NCBI RefSeq assembly: GCF_011300875.1
Contig: NZ_CP049862.1
Coordinates: 2,728,001 to 2,792,000 of the forward strand
Source: Sanguibacter sp. HDW7
GTDB taxonomy: Bacteria > Actinomycetota > Actinomycetes > Actinomycetales > Cellulomonadaceae
Direction: 5' to 3'
DNA: 64,000 nucleotides
Under the pieces are notes generated by a model, which worked only from the letters and a program-made list of their open reading frames with translations, did no database searches and was not told where the DNA came from. The position numbers and the translations under genes were made by a program. Positions 8,480 through 15,903 of the stretch are shown one piece after another. Within the stretch, counting starts at the first letter, position 1. Each line of letters starts with the position of its first letter.

Positions 8480-8501
8480 GGTCCCACCTGAGTCTGGGAC
8501 C
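8480..8501. terminator. Small hairpin after the GntR gene
   Basis: GGTCCCA (8480-8486) pairs with TGGGACC (8495-8501) around an 8 nt loop, 24 nt after the regulator stop and upstream of the operon promoter. It could end the regulator transcript. No U-tract follows. Confidence 0.45.
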
Positions 8502-8526
8502 TCCGGCCTAGGCCGTTCCCCCTCGT

Positions 8527-8536
8527 TGGTATACCG
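8527..8536. promoter_or_regulatory. Candidate GntR operator TGGTATACCG
   Basis: A perfect 8-bp palindrome GGTATACC (8528-8535), followed by a related TACCGTAC, sits 45 nt before the first gene of the operon. It falls within the spacer of a plausible promoter (TTCCCC at 8516, TACCGT at 8540). FCD-type GntR proteins commonly bind short palindromes of the form TGGT-ATA-CCA, so this is the best candidate site for the adjacent regulator. Binding is inference. Confidence 0.45.
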
Positions 8537-8580
8537 TCTACCGTACACGGACGCCATCAACGAGGAAGGCCACACGTCCC

Positions 8581-9192
8581 ATGCGTGAACCCACCACCGA
8601 CCAGCTCGCCCTCAGCTACCTCGAGGCCGCCGCGGCCGGCGACCTCGCCGCGGTTCAGCAGGCGCTCACCGACGGCGTCGACAAGGACGCCGTCGACCAC
8701 GAGGAGGCCAGCGCCATCCTCCGCGCCGCCCGCGGCGGCCACCTCGACGTCGTCGACGCCCTCATCGCCGCCGGGGTCGACGTCGATCAGCAGGACCAGA
8801 CCTGCTTCAACCTCTTCGTCCTCGGCTGCATCACCGACCAGATCGAGCTCGTCCGCCGAGCCGTCGAGGCCGGCGCCGACATGCGCGTCCTCACCCGGTT
8901 CGGCGGCAACGGGCTCACCCCCGCCGCCGAGAAGGGCCACCTCGAGATCGTCCGCTACCTCCTCGAGAACACGCGGATCAACGTCAACCTCACCAACACG
9001 CTCGGCTGGACGGCCCTCATCGAGGCCATCACGCTGCGCGACGGCGGCCCCGTCCAGCAGGAGATCGTCCGCCTCCTCCTCGAGCACGGCGCCAAGCCCG
9101 GCATGACCGACGAGCTCGGCCGCACCCCGCTGCAGCTCGCCGAGGACCGCGGCTTCACGGAGATCGCCGACATCATCCGCGAGCACTCCTGA
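8581..9192 (+). CDS. Ankyrin-repeat protein heading the AllFGH operon
   Basis: A 203-residue protein built of about five ankyrin repeats (AILRAARGGHLDVVDALIAA, GLTPAAEKGHLEIVRYLLEN, GRTPLQLAEDRGFTEIADII). There is no signal peptide or membrane segment, so it should be a cytoplasmic protein-binding scaffold. AGGAAGG 13-19 nt before the ATG is the ribosome site. It is only 4 nt upstream of allH. It has no known enzymatic role in oxamate or allantoin catabolism; a scaffold for the transcarbamylase subunits is a reasonable inference from co-transcription only. Confidence 0.85.
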   Translation: MREPTTDQLALSYLEAAAAGDLAAVQQALTDGVDKDAVDHEEASAILRAARGGHLDVVDALIAAGVDVDQQDQTCFNLFVLGCITDQIELVRRAVEAGADMRVLTRFGGNGLTPAAEKGHLEIVRYLLENTRINVNLTNTLGWTALIEAITLRDGGPVQQEIVRLLLEHGAKPGMTDELGRTPLQLAEDRGFTEIADIIREHS

Positions 9193-9196
9193 CCTC

Positions 9197-10033
9197 ATGG
9201 ACCTCACCGCACCGCTCGCCGTCGACACGGCGGCACGAGCAACGCTCGCAGCCGGAGGCACCGCCCACGTGCACTCCGCCTTCGAGCGCGCGGTGAACCT
9301 CGTCGCCCCCGACGGCACGGTCCTCACGCTCGCGGACCCGTCCCTCGGGACGGGCCCGCGAGCCGTCGGCGTGCACGCACCCTGTGCGCTCGGGCTCGCC
9401 CCCGGCGACGCCGTCACGCTCGGCACGGACGCGCTCGGCACACCGCACGGCTCCGTCCCCGTCCCGACACGGGTCGTCGACCACGCCGTGCCCGCGCTCG
9501 CCCCACGGCCCGAGGCCGTCGCGGCCGTCCAGCACCTCGTGCGACGCACCGCGACCGCGCCGCTCGGCTCGTGGGAGGAGCGCACCGCGCGCACGCTCAC
9601 GGACCGGCTCGCGACGCTCGTCGCCGCGCTCGCCACGCGCGACGACGACCACGTCGACCGTGCGGTCGCCGCGCTCGTCGGGCTCGGCCACGGGCTCACC
9701 CCGACGGGCGACGACATGCTCTGCGGCCTCCTGCTCGCCACGCACCTGCAGTCGCCCGCCGTCGCGTACCGCACGACCCTCGTCACCGCGGTCCGCGCCC
9801 ACCACGGTGCCACCGTCCCGCTGTCCGCGACCTTCCTCGAGGACGCGTGCGGCGGGCGAGCGCGCTCGCAGGCGCTCGACCTCGTCCACGCCCTGCACAC
9901 CGGCAGCCACGTCACCGACGCGGTCCACGCCGTCCTCAGCATCGGGCACTCCTCCGGGCACGACCTCCTCACCGGGCTCGTCGCCGGCCTCACGGGCCTC
10001 GTCGACACCCGCCTCACCGAAGGAACAGCATGA
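9197..10033 (+). CDS. allH: AllH-like protein (DUF2877), oxamate carbamoyltransferase subunit
   Basis: DUF2877 protein of 278 residues. In E. coli the equivalents of this gene and the next two (ylbF, fdrA, ylbE; now allH, allF, allG) have been assigned to oxamate carbamoyltransferase, which splits oxalurate into oxamate and carbamoyl phosphate. The family core is visible at about 150-235: ALVGLGHGLTPTGDDMLCGL, a Thr/Asp-rich signature, and SIGHSSGHDLLTGLVAGL near the end. It overlaps the following allF by ATGA at 10030-10033. The product assignment follows the gene neighbourhood and family. Confidence 0.8.
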   Translation: MDLTAPLAVDTAARATLAAGGTAHVHSAFERAVNLVAPDGTVLTLADPSLGTGPRAVGVHAPCALGLAPGDAVTLGTDALGTPHGSVPVPTRVVDHAVPALAPRPEAVAAVQHLVRRTATAPLGSWEERTARTLTDRLATLVAALATRDDDHVDRAVAALVGLGHGLTPTGDDMLCGLLLATHLQSPAVAYRTTLVTAVRAHHGATVPLSATFLEDACGGRARSQALDLVHALHTGSHVTDAVHAVLSIGHSSGHDLLTGLVAGLTGLVDTRLTEGTA

Positions 10034-11577
10034 CCATCCACCGCTCCGTCAGGAAGAACACCTACGTCGACTCCGTCTCGCTCATGTCGATCTCGACGAA
10101 GGCGAACCAGATCGACGGTGTCACCCAGGCGTTCGTCGCCATGGGCACCGCCATGAACAAGGAGGTCCTCGCCAACCTCGAACTGCTCACCGACGAGCTC
10201 GAGGCCGCGACCGGCGGCGACCTCATGGTCGTCCTCGAGGTCACGGACGGCACCGACCTCGACGCCGCGCTCGGCGCCCTCGGCGACCTGCTCGACCGCA
10301 AGAACACCGGCGCCACCGCCGCCGAGACGCGCTACCGCACGCTCGACGGGGCGCTCGGCGCCCACCCCGACGCCAACCTCGTCCTCATCTCCGTCAACGG
10401 CGCCTTCGCCGCCCGCGAGGCCCAGAAGGCCCTCGTCGCCGGCAAGAACGTCATGATGTTCTCCGACAACGTCTCGGTCGCCGACGAGCGCGCGCTCAAG
10501 GAGCTCGCGCACGACAAGGGCCTGCTCATGATGGGTCCCGACTGCGGCACCGCGATCCTCGGCGGCGTCGCCCTCGCGTTCGGCAACGCCGTGCGCCGCG
10601 GCAACATCGGCGTCGTCGCCGCGTCCGGCACGGGCGCCCAGGAGGTCTCCGTCCGGGTCCACGACTTCGGCGGCGGCATCTCCCAGCTCATCGGCACCGG
10701 CGGTCGCGACCTCAGCGAGGAGATCGGCGGCATCACGATGATCGACGGCATCCGCGCGCTCGCCGCCGACCCGGCCACCGACGTCATCGTCCTCGTCTCC
10801 AAGCCGCCGGCACCATCCGTCGAGGACGCGGTCCTCGCCGTCGCGGGCGAGGCCGGCAAGCCCGTCGTCGTCGCGTTCCTCGGCTCCGCCCGCTCCGAGT
10901 CCCCGTACCCGAACGTCACGTTCGCGTCCGGGACCAAGCCCGCCGCGCTCGCCGCGGTGCTCGCGACCGGCGTCGACGAGTCGACCCTCGACCTCCACTC
11001 GCTCAACTGGCCGCTCATCGAGGAGGTCCGCGGCAAGCTCGCCCCCGAGCAGCGCTACGTCCGCGGCCTCTTCTGCGGCGGCACCCTGTGCGACGAGTCG
11101 ATGTTCGCCGCGATCGCGAAGTACCCCGGCCACGTGTGGTCGAACATCCAGAAGGACCCCGCGTTCGTCCTCGGTGCCCACGACGCGCCGCGGGAGCACA
11201 CGTTCATCGACTTCGGCTCCGACGAGTACACCGACGGCAAGCCCCACCCGATGATCGACCCGTCCAACCGCCTCGCCGCGATCGTCGCGGCCGCGAAGGA
11301 CCCCGAGGTCGGCGTCATCGCCCTCGACTTCGTCGTCGGCCTCGGCTCGCACACCGACCCCGTCGGTGTGACGCTTCCCGCGATCGAGGAGGCCCAGGCG
11401 ATCGCCCGCGAGCGCGGCCACCACCTCGAGATCCTCGGCTACGTCCTCGGCACCGACCTCGACACCCCGTCGGTCGCCGAGCAGGTCGCCCAGCTCGAGG
11501 CCGTCGGCGTCACCATCGCCTCGTCGTCCACCAACACGGGCCTGCTCGCCCGCGAGTTCGTCGCCAAGGAGAACTGA
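10030..11577 (+). CDS. allF: FdrA/AllF-type acyl-CoA-synthetase-fold subunit
   Basis: A 515-residue FdrA family protein, related to the alpha subunit of succinyl-CoA ligase. It contains a Rossmann-type region (LLMMGPDCGTAILGGVALAF, IGVVAASGTGAQEVSVRVHD) and the DFGGGISQLIGTGGRDLSE segment typical of FdrA. The C-terminal ligase-like domain includes CGGTLCDESMF and GVIALDFVVGLGSH. It is the presumed carbamoyl-transfer subunit of oxamate carbamoyltransferase together with AllG and AllH. It overlaps both neighbours, by ATGA with allH and by a one-base TGATG with allG. Confidence 0.85.
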   Translation: MTIHRSVRKNTYVDSVSLMSISTKANQIDGVTQAFVAMGTAMNKEVLANLELLTDELEAATGGDLMVVLEVTDGTDLDAALGALGDLLDRKNTGATAAETRYRTLDGALGAHPDANLVLISVNGAFAAREAQKALVAGKNVMMFSDNVSVADERALKELAHDKGLLMMGPDCGTAILGGVALAFGNAVRRGNIGVVAASGTGAQEVSVRVHDFGGGISQLIGTGGRDLSEEIGGITMIDGIRALAADPATDVIVLVSKPPAPSVEDAVLAVAGEAGKPVVVAFLGSARSESPYPNVTFASGTKPAALAAVLATGVDESTLDLHSLNWPLIEEVRGKLAPEQRYVRGLFCGGTLCDESMFAAIAKYPGHVWSNIQKDPAFVLGAHDAPREHTFIDFGSDEYTDGKPHPMIDPSNRLAAIVAAAKDPEVGVIALDFVVGLGSHTDPVGVTLPAIEEAQAIARERGHHLEILGYVLGTDLDTPSVAEQVAQLEAVGVTIASSSTNTGLLAREFVAKEN

Positions 11578-12998
11578 TGACAGTCACCGACCTCTTCACC
11601 AGCCCCAAGGTCGTCAACCTCGGCCTCGACATGTTCGCCGACGACGTCGCGAGCCAGGGCGGCACCGCCGTCCGCATGGACTGGACGCCGCCGGGCGGCG
11701 GCGACCAGGCCGTCGTCGCCCAGCTCCGCGCCCTCGAGGAGCCGACCGTCGCCGCGACCATCGAGGCCGCGAACGCGGAGGCCTACCAGCGGATCGTCTC
11801 GGCGCAGCCCGTCCTCACGGGCTTCGGCCGCGCGCTCGACGTCGTGCCCGGCATGACGCCGACGACGATCCTCCACGCGGGCCCGCCCATCGCGTGGGCG
11901 GACATGAACGGCCCCATGAAGGGCGCGATCACCGGTGCGCTCGTCTTCGAGGGACTCGCGAAGGACCTCGACGAGGCGTACGAGCTCGCCGGCTCGGGCG
12001 ACATCACCTTCGACCCGTGCCACGAGCACGGTGCCGTCGGCTCGATGGCCGGCGTGACGAGCCCGAGCATGTTCATGCACGTCGTCGAGAACCGCACGCA
12101 CGGCAACACGTCGTACACGAACCTCTCCGAGCAGCTCTCGAAGATCCTCCGCATGGGTGCCAACGACCAGTCGGTCGTCGACCGCCTCGTGTGGATGCGC
12201 GACGTCCTCGGCCCCATGCTCGCCGAGGCCATGACCCTCAACACCGACGGCATCGACCTGCGGCTCATGATGGCGCAGGCCCTCCACATGGGCGACGAGT
12301 GCCACAACCGCAACGTCGCCGGGACGACGCTCCTCGTCCAGGCGCTCTCGCCCTACCTCGTCGAGACGTCGTTCTCGACGCAGGACAAGGTCGACGTCCT
12401 CAACTTCGTCGCGTCGTCCGACTACTTCTCGGGCCCGACGTGGATGGCGGCGTGCAAGGCGGCGCTCGACGCCGCCGAGGGCATCGAGGGCTCGACGGTC
12501 CTCACGACGATGGCCCGCAACGGCGTCGAGTTCGGCATCCGCGTCGCGGGCCTGCCCGGGCAGTGGTTCACGGGCCCCGCGCAGCAGGTCATGGGTCCGA
12601 TGTTCGCGGGCTACAAGCCCGAGGACTCGGGCCTCGACATCGGCGACTCCGCGATCACCGAGACGTACGGCATCGGCGGCTTCGCGATGGCCTCCGCACC
12701 CGCGATCGTCGCGCTCGTCGGCGGCACCGTCGACGAGGCGATGGGCTACTCGCGCACGATGAACGACATCACGACCGGCAACAACCCCAACGTGACGATC
12801 CCCGCGCTCGACTTCATGGGCGTCCCGACGGGCATCGACGTGCGCAAGGTCGTCGAGACCGGGGTCCTGCCCGTCATCAACACGGCGATCGCCCACAAGG
12901 ACGCCGGCATCGGCATGATCGGGGCGGGGATCGTCAACCCGCCGACGGAGGCGTTCACGAAGGCTCTCACGGCCATCGCCTCCCGCTACACCGCCTGA
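11577..12998 (+). CDS. allG: AllG-like protein (DUF1116, YlbE family)
   Basis: A 473-residue DUF1116 family protein, the third presumed subunit of oxamate carbamoyltransferase. Conserved blocks are ILHAGPPIAWADMNGPMKGA, FDPCHEHGAVGSMAGVTSPS, QALHMGDECHNRN and TGNNPNVTIPALDF, with many His/Cys/Asp residues suited to a metal or carbamoyl-phosphate site. The ATG shares one base with the allF stop, so translation is coupled. Length matches the family. Confidence 0.87.
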   Translation: MTVTDLFTSPKVVNLGLDMFADDVASQGGTAVRMDWTPPGGGDQAVVAQLRALEEPTVAATIEAANAEAYQRIVSAQPVLTGFGRALDVVPGMTPTTILHAGPPIAWADMNGPMKGAITGALVFEGLAKDLDEAYELAGSGDITFDPCHEHGAVGSMAGVTSPSMFMHVVENRTHGNTSYTNLSEQLSKILRMGANDQSVVDRLVWMRDVLGPMLAEAMTLNTDGIDLRLMMAQALHMGDECHNRNVAGTTLLVQALSPYLVETSFSTQDKVDVLNFVASSDYFSGPTWMAACKAALDAAEGIEGSTVLTTMARNGVEFGIRVAGLPGQWFTGPAQQVMGPMFAGYKPEDSGLDIGDSAITETYGIGGFAMASAPAIVALVGGTVDEAMGYSRTMNDITTGNNPNVTIPALDFMGVPTGIDVRKVVETGVLPVINTAIAHKDAGIGMIGAGIVNPPTEAFTKALTAIASRYTA

Positions 12999-13028
12999 CC
13001 GCTCCCGGGCGGGTCCACCCCTTCCCCC

Positions 13029-13056
13029 GGCGCCCCGCCCCTCACGGCGGGGCGCC
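13029..13056. terminator. Perfect 11-bp hairpin inside the operon
   Basis: GGCGCCCCGCC (13029-13039) and GGCGGGGCGCC (13046-13056) pair perfectly around a 6 nt loop, between allG and the permease. There is no U-tract. It may be a partial terminator, an mRNA stabiliser or a processing site. Confidence 0.5.
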
Positions 13057-13075
13057 ACCCCTCACGGAAAGCAGA

Positions 13076-14734
13076 ATGATGTCCACCACCACACCGCTGT
13101 GGCGTCGCGGCGACTGGGCCGCGTACTTCGGGCTCTTCTCGAACAACCTCACCAACCTCCTCACGATGATCGCGCTGCTCGTCGGCGTCGTCGGCCTGCC
13201 GACGTCGATGGTCATCGGTCGCATCGCGCCCGCCTTCGGCCTCGCCGTCATGCTCGCCGCGATCGCGTACGTCGTCTTCGCGCGTCAGCTCTCGAAGAAG
13301 ACGGGGCGCAACGACATCACGGCGCTGCCGTCGGGCCCGAGCGCCCCGTCGATCTTCACCGTGACGTTCCTCGTGCTGCTGCCGATCTACACGACGACGC
13401 AGGACGCCGAGCTCGCGCTCAAGGTGGGTCTCGTCTGGTGCTTCATCGAGGGCCTCATCCTCTTCGTCGGCGCGTTCTTCGGCGACCTGCTGCGCCGCGC
13501 GATCCCACGGACCGTGCTGCTCTCGTGCCTCGCCGGCCTCGGCCTGCTGCTCCTCGCGATGAACCCGATGCTCCAGGCGTTCTCGACGCCGATCGTCGCG
13601 TTCGTCGTGCTCGCGCTCATCTTCATCAACTGGTTCGGCAAGCAGCCGATGTTCCGCAAGATCCCGACCGGCCTGCTGCTGCTCGTCGTCGGCACGGCCC
13701 TCGCCTGGGTCTTCGGCTTCCAGTCGCCCGACGCGATCCGCGAGGGTCTCGCTGCCGCGGGCTTCTCCCCGCCGACGCTCCACGTGACGAACTTCGTCTC
13801 GGGCATCTCGGTCGCGGGCCCCTACCTCGCCTCGGCGATCCCCCTCGCTCTCGCGAACTACGTCTTCGACCTCGAGAACATCGAGGGCGCGCACGCCGCG
13901 GGCGACCCGTACCCGACCAAGCGCGTCATGCTCGCCAACGGCTCGGCCTCGATGGTCGGCGCGCTCTTCGGCAACCCGTTCCCCGTCACGGTCTACGTCG
14001 GCCACACCGCGTACAAGGAGATGGGCGCGGGCATCGGCTACACGCTGTTCTCCGGCATCACGATGTTCGTCGTCGGAGTGTTCGGGCTCGGCTCGTTCCT
14101 CCTCGGCGTCATCCCCATGGCGGCGATCGCACCGATCCTCATCTACATCGGTATCGTCACGGCGAACCAGGTGGTCCGCGAGACACCAAAGCTCGAGGTC
14201 CCCGTGATCTTCGTGGCCCTCTTCCCGTGGATCGGCAACTGGGCGCTCACGCTCGTGGGCAACACGCTGAAGTCGGCCGGCACGAACGCGGGCACCGTCG
14301 GCACCGAGGCCCTGACGAAGGCGGGCGTCGAGTACAGCGGCCTCTACGCGCTCGGCAACGGCGCGCCGCTCGCCTCGCTCCTGTGGGGCTGCATCGCGAT
14401 CTTCGCGATCCGCAACCGCCCGCTGCGCGGTGCGGCGTTCGCGGTCGTCGCGGCGGTGCTGTCGTTCTTCGGGGTCATCCACCAGAACGCCCCCGTCCTC
14501 GGCGGCGAGCGCCCCACGGAGTTCCTCACGGCGTACCTGCTCGTCGCGGCCCTGTTCGTCGTCAAGCACTTCCTCAACGTCCGCAAGGGCACGATGACGA
14601 CCTACGACGACGGCGTGCCGTCCGACGCGGTCGTGGCCCACGCCACGACGCCCGCACCGGTGCTCGTGCCCACGGTCGACGGCGAGGCGGAGGCTGCGGC
14701 CGACGTCCCGGCCGAGACCCCGTCGAAGGACTGA
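13076..14734 (+). CDS. NCS2-like nucleobase permease
   Basis: An integral membrane transporter of 552 residues with about twelve hydrophobic segments, resembling the xanthine/uracil (NCS2) permease superfamily. It has the family-type loop NDITALPSGPSAPSIFTVTF and charged residues within the helix region NYVFDLENIEGAHAAGDPYP. In this operon the expected substrate is a purine breakdown product such as allantoin, oxalurate or oxamate (inference). Two ATGs occur at 13076 and 13079; GGAAAG precedes them. The C-terminal 45 residues are a cytoplasmic Ala/Pro/Asp-rich tail. Confidence 0.78.
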   Translation: MMSTTTPLWRRGDWAAYFGLFSNNLTNLLTMIALLVGVVGLPTSMVIGRIAPAFGLAVMLAAIAYVVFARQLSKKTGRNDITALPSGPSAPSIFTVTFLVLLPIYTTTQDAELALKVGLVWCFIEGLILFVGAFFGDLLRRAIPRTVLLSCLAGLGLLLLAMNPMLQAFSTPIVAFVVLALIFINWFGKQPMFRKIPTGLLLLVVGTALAWVFGFQSPDAIREGLAAAGFSPPTLHVTNFVSGISVAGPYLASAIPLALANYVFDLENIEGAHAAGDPYPTKRVMLANGSASMVGALFGNPFPVTVYVGHTAYKEMGAGIGYTLFSGITMFVVGVFGLGSFLLGVIPMAAIAPILIYIGIVTANQVVRETPKLEVPVIFVALFPWIGNWALTLVGNTLKSAGTNAGTVGTEALTKAGVEYSGLYALGNGAPLASLLWGCIAIFAIRNRPLRGAAFAVVAAVLSFFGVIHQNAPVLGGERPTEFLTAYLLVAALFVVKHFLNVRKGTMTTYDDGVPSDAVVAHATTPAPVLVPTVDGEAEAAADVPAETPSKD

Positions 14735-14775
14735 CCCCTCGACCGGCGGCGCCTCACCGCCGGCCACCCCTCCCC

Positions 14776-14808
14776 GGCACCGCCCGCGCCGCCGGCGCGG
14801 GCGGTGCC
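14776..14808. terminator. Perfect 15-bp hairpin between permease and carbamate kinase
   Basis: GGCACCGCCCGCGCC (14776-14790) pairs without mismatch with GGCGCGGGCGGTGCC (14794-14808) around a 3 nt loop. It lies 42 nt after the permease stop and 25 nt before the carbamate kinase ATG. No U-tract is present. It could separate expression of the kinase from the genes upstream. Confidence 0.55.
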
Positions 14809-14833
14809 CCCGTTCCACCCCTTAGGAGTTCCC

Positions 14834-15772
14834 ATGCGCATCGTCGTCGCCCTCGGTGGCAACGCGATCTCCCGCCGCGGCGAACCGATCACGATCGAGA
14901 ACATGCGGGCCAACCTCCGCACCGCCGCGGGCCCCCTCGCCGAGGTCGGCTGCGAGCACGAGCTCGTCATCACGCACGGCAACGGGCCGCAGGTCGGCCT
15001 CCTCGCGCTGCAGAACGCGGCCTACCCCGACGTCCCTGCCTTCCCGCTCGACGTGCTCGGCGCACAGACCCAGGGCCTCATCGGCTACCTCATCGAGCTC
15101 GAGCTCCGCAACGCGCTCGCGGGCCGCAAGATGCTCACGACGGTCCTCACGCTCGTCGCGGTCGACCCGGCCGACCCTGCGTTCGCCGACCCGACGAAGC
15201 TCGTCGGCCCCGTCTACACGGCCGAGGAGGCCGCGCGGCTCGAGTCCGAGCGAGGCTGGACGTTCCGGCTCGACGGTGACGCACCGCGGCGCGTCGTGCC
15301 GTCGCCCCGTCCCCAGCGGGTCGTCCAGGTCGACTCGGCACGCAGGCTGCTCGCGGGCGGGCACATCGTCGTGTCCTCGGGCGGCGGCGGCGTGCCTGTC
15401 GCGATCGCCGAGGACGGCACGTTCTCGGGCGTCGAGGTCGTCGTCGACAAGGACGCGTCCTCGGCGATGCTCGCGGGCGCCCTCGAGGCGGACATGCTCG
15501 TCCTCGCGACCGACGCCGACGCGGTCATGCTCGACTGGGGCACGCCGCAGGCGCGCGCGATCGCCGAGATCACGCCGGATGCGCTCGAGGCGTACGACTT
15601 CGCGGCGGGGTCGATGGGCCCGAAGGTCGAGGCCGCGTGCCGCTTCGTGCGGAGCGGGCGGGGCAAGGCCGTCATCGGACGGCTCTCCGACCTGCCCGCG
15701 ATCCTCGCGGGAACCGCCGGAACCGTCGTGCGCGAGGGCGTCGAGGGCGGGGAGATCCTGCGCGAGGCCTGA
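14834..15772 (+). CDS. arcC: Carbamate kinase
   Basis: Converts carbamoyl phosphate and ADP to carbamate and ATP; the last, energy-yielding step of this operon. It has 312 residues, as usual for the family. Signatures: MRIVVALGGNAI at the N-terminus, ITHGNGPQVG (nucleotide/substrate loop), DVLGAQTQGLIGY, SSGGGGVPV, VVVDKDASSAMLA and the C-terminal SMGPKVEAACRFV. AGGAG at 14824-14828 serves the ATG at 14834. Its function here parallels E. coli AllK (YbcF) rather than arginine-deiminase ArcC, judged by neighbours. No arcA or arcB is present. Confidence 0.93.
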   Translation: MRIVVALGGNAISRRGEPITIENMRANLRTAAGPLAEVGCEHELVITHGNGPQVGLLALQNAAYPDVPAFPLDVLGAQTQGLIGYLIELELRNALAGRKMLTTVLTLVAVDPADPAFADPTKLVGPVYTAEEAARLESERGWTFRLDGDAPRRVVPSPRPQRVVQVDSARRLLAGGHIVVSSGGGGVPVAIAEDGTFSGVEVVVDKDASSAMLAGALEADMLVLATDADAVMLDWGTPQARAIAEITPDALEAYDFAAGSMGPKVEAACRFVRSGRGKAVIGRLSDLPAILAGTAGTVVREGVEGGEILREA

Positions 15773-15793
15773 GCGCGCACGGGACATGACCCT

Positions 15794-15828
15794 GCGGCGG
15801 GCGGCCCTGGACCGGGGCCGCTCGCCGC
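15794..15828. terminator. Hairpin after carbamate kinase
   Basis: GCGGCGGGCGGCCC pairs with GGGCCGCTCGCCGC around a 7 nt loop, 22 nt after the carbamate kinase stop. It is probably the operon terminator. It lacks a U-tract, like the other hairpins in this window. Confidence 0.6.
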
Positions 15829-15903
15829 ACGTTTCGCTCACGGCGTGACAACTTCTTTGCCCATGCTTTGCGCGGACCCGCGCACCTCCGTGATGATCAA
15901 GGG

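Noticed and set aside
8557-11424. A 955-residue minus-strand ORF opposite the ankyrin, allH and allF genes
   Set aside because: Arg/Gly/Asp-biased composition without any domain; the plus-strand genes have recognisable families and coupled starts.
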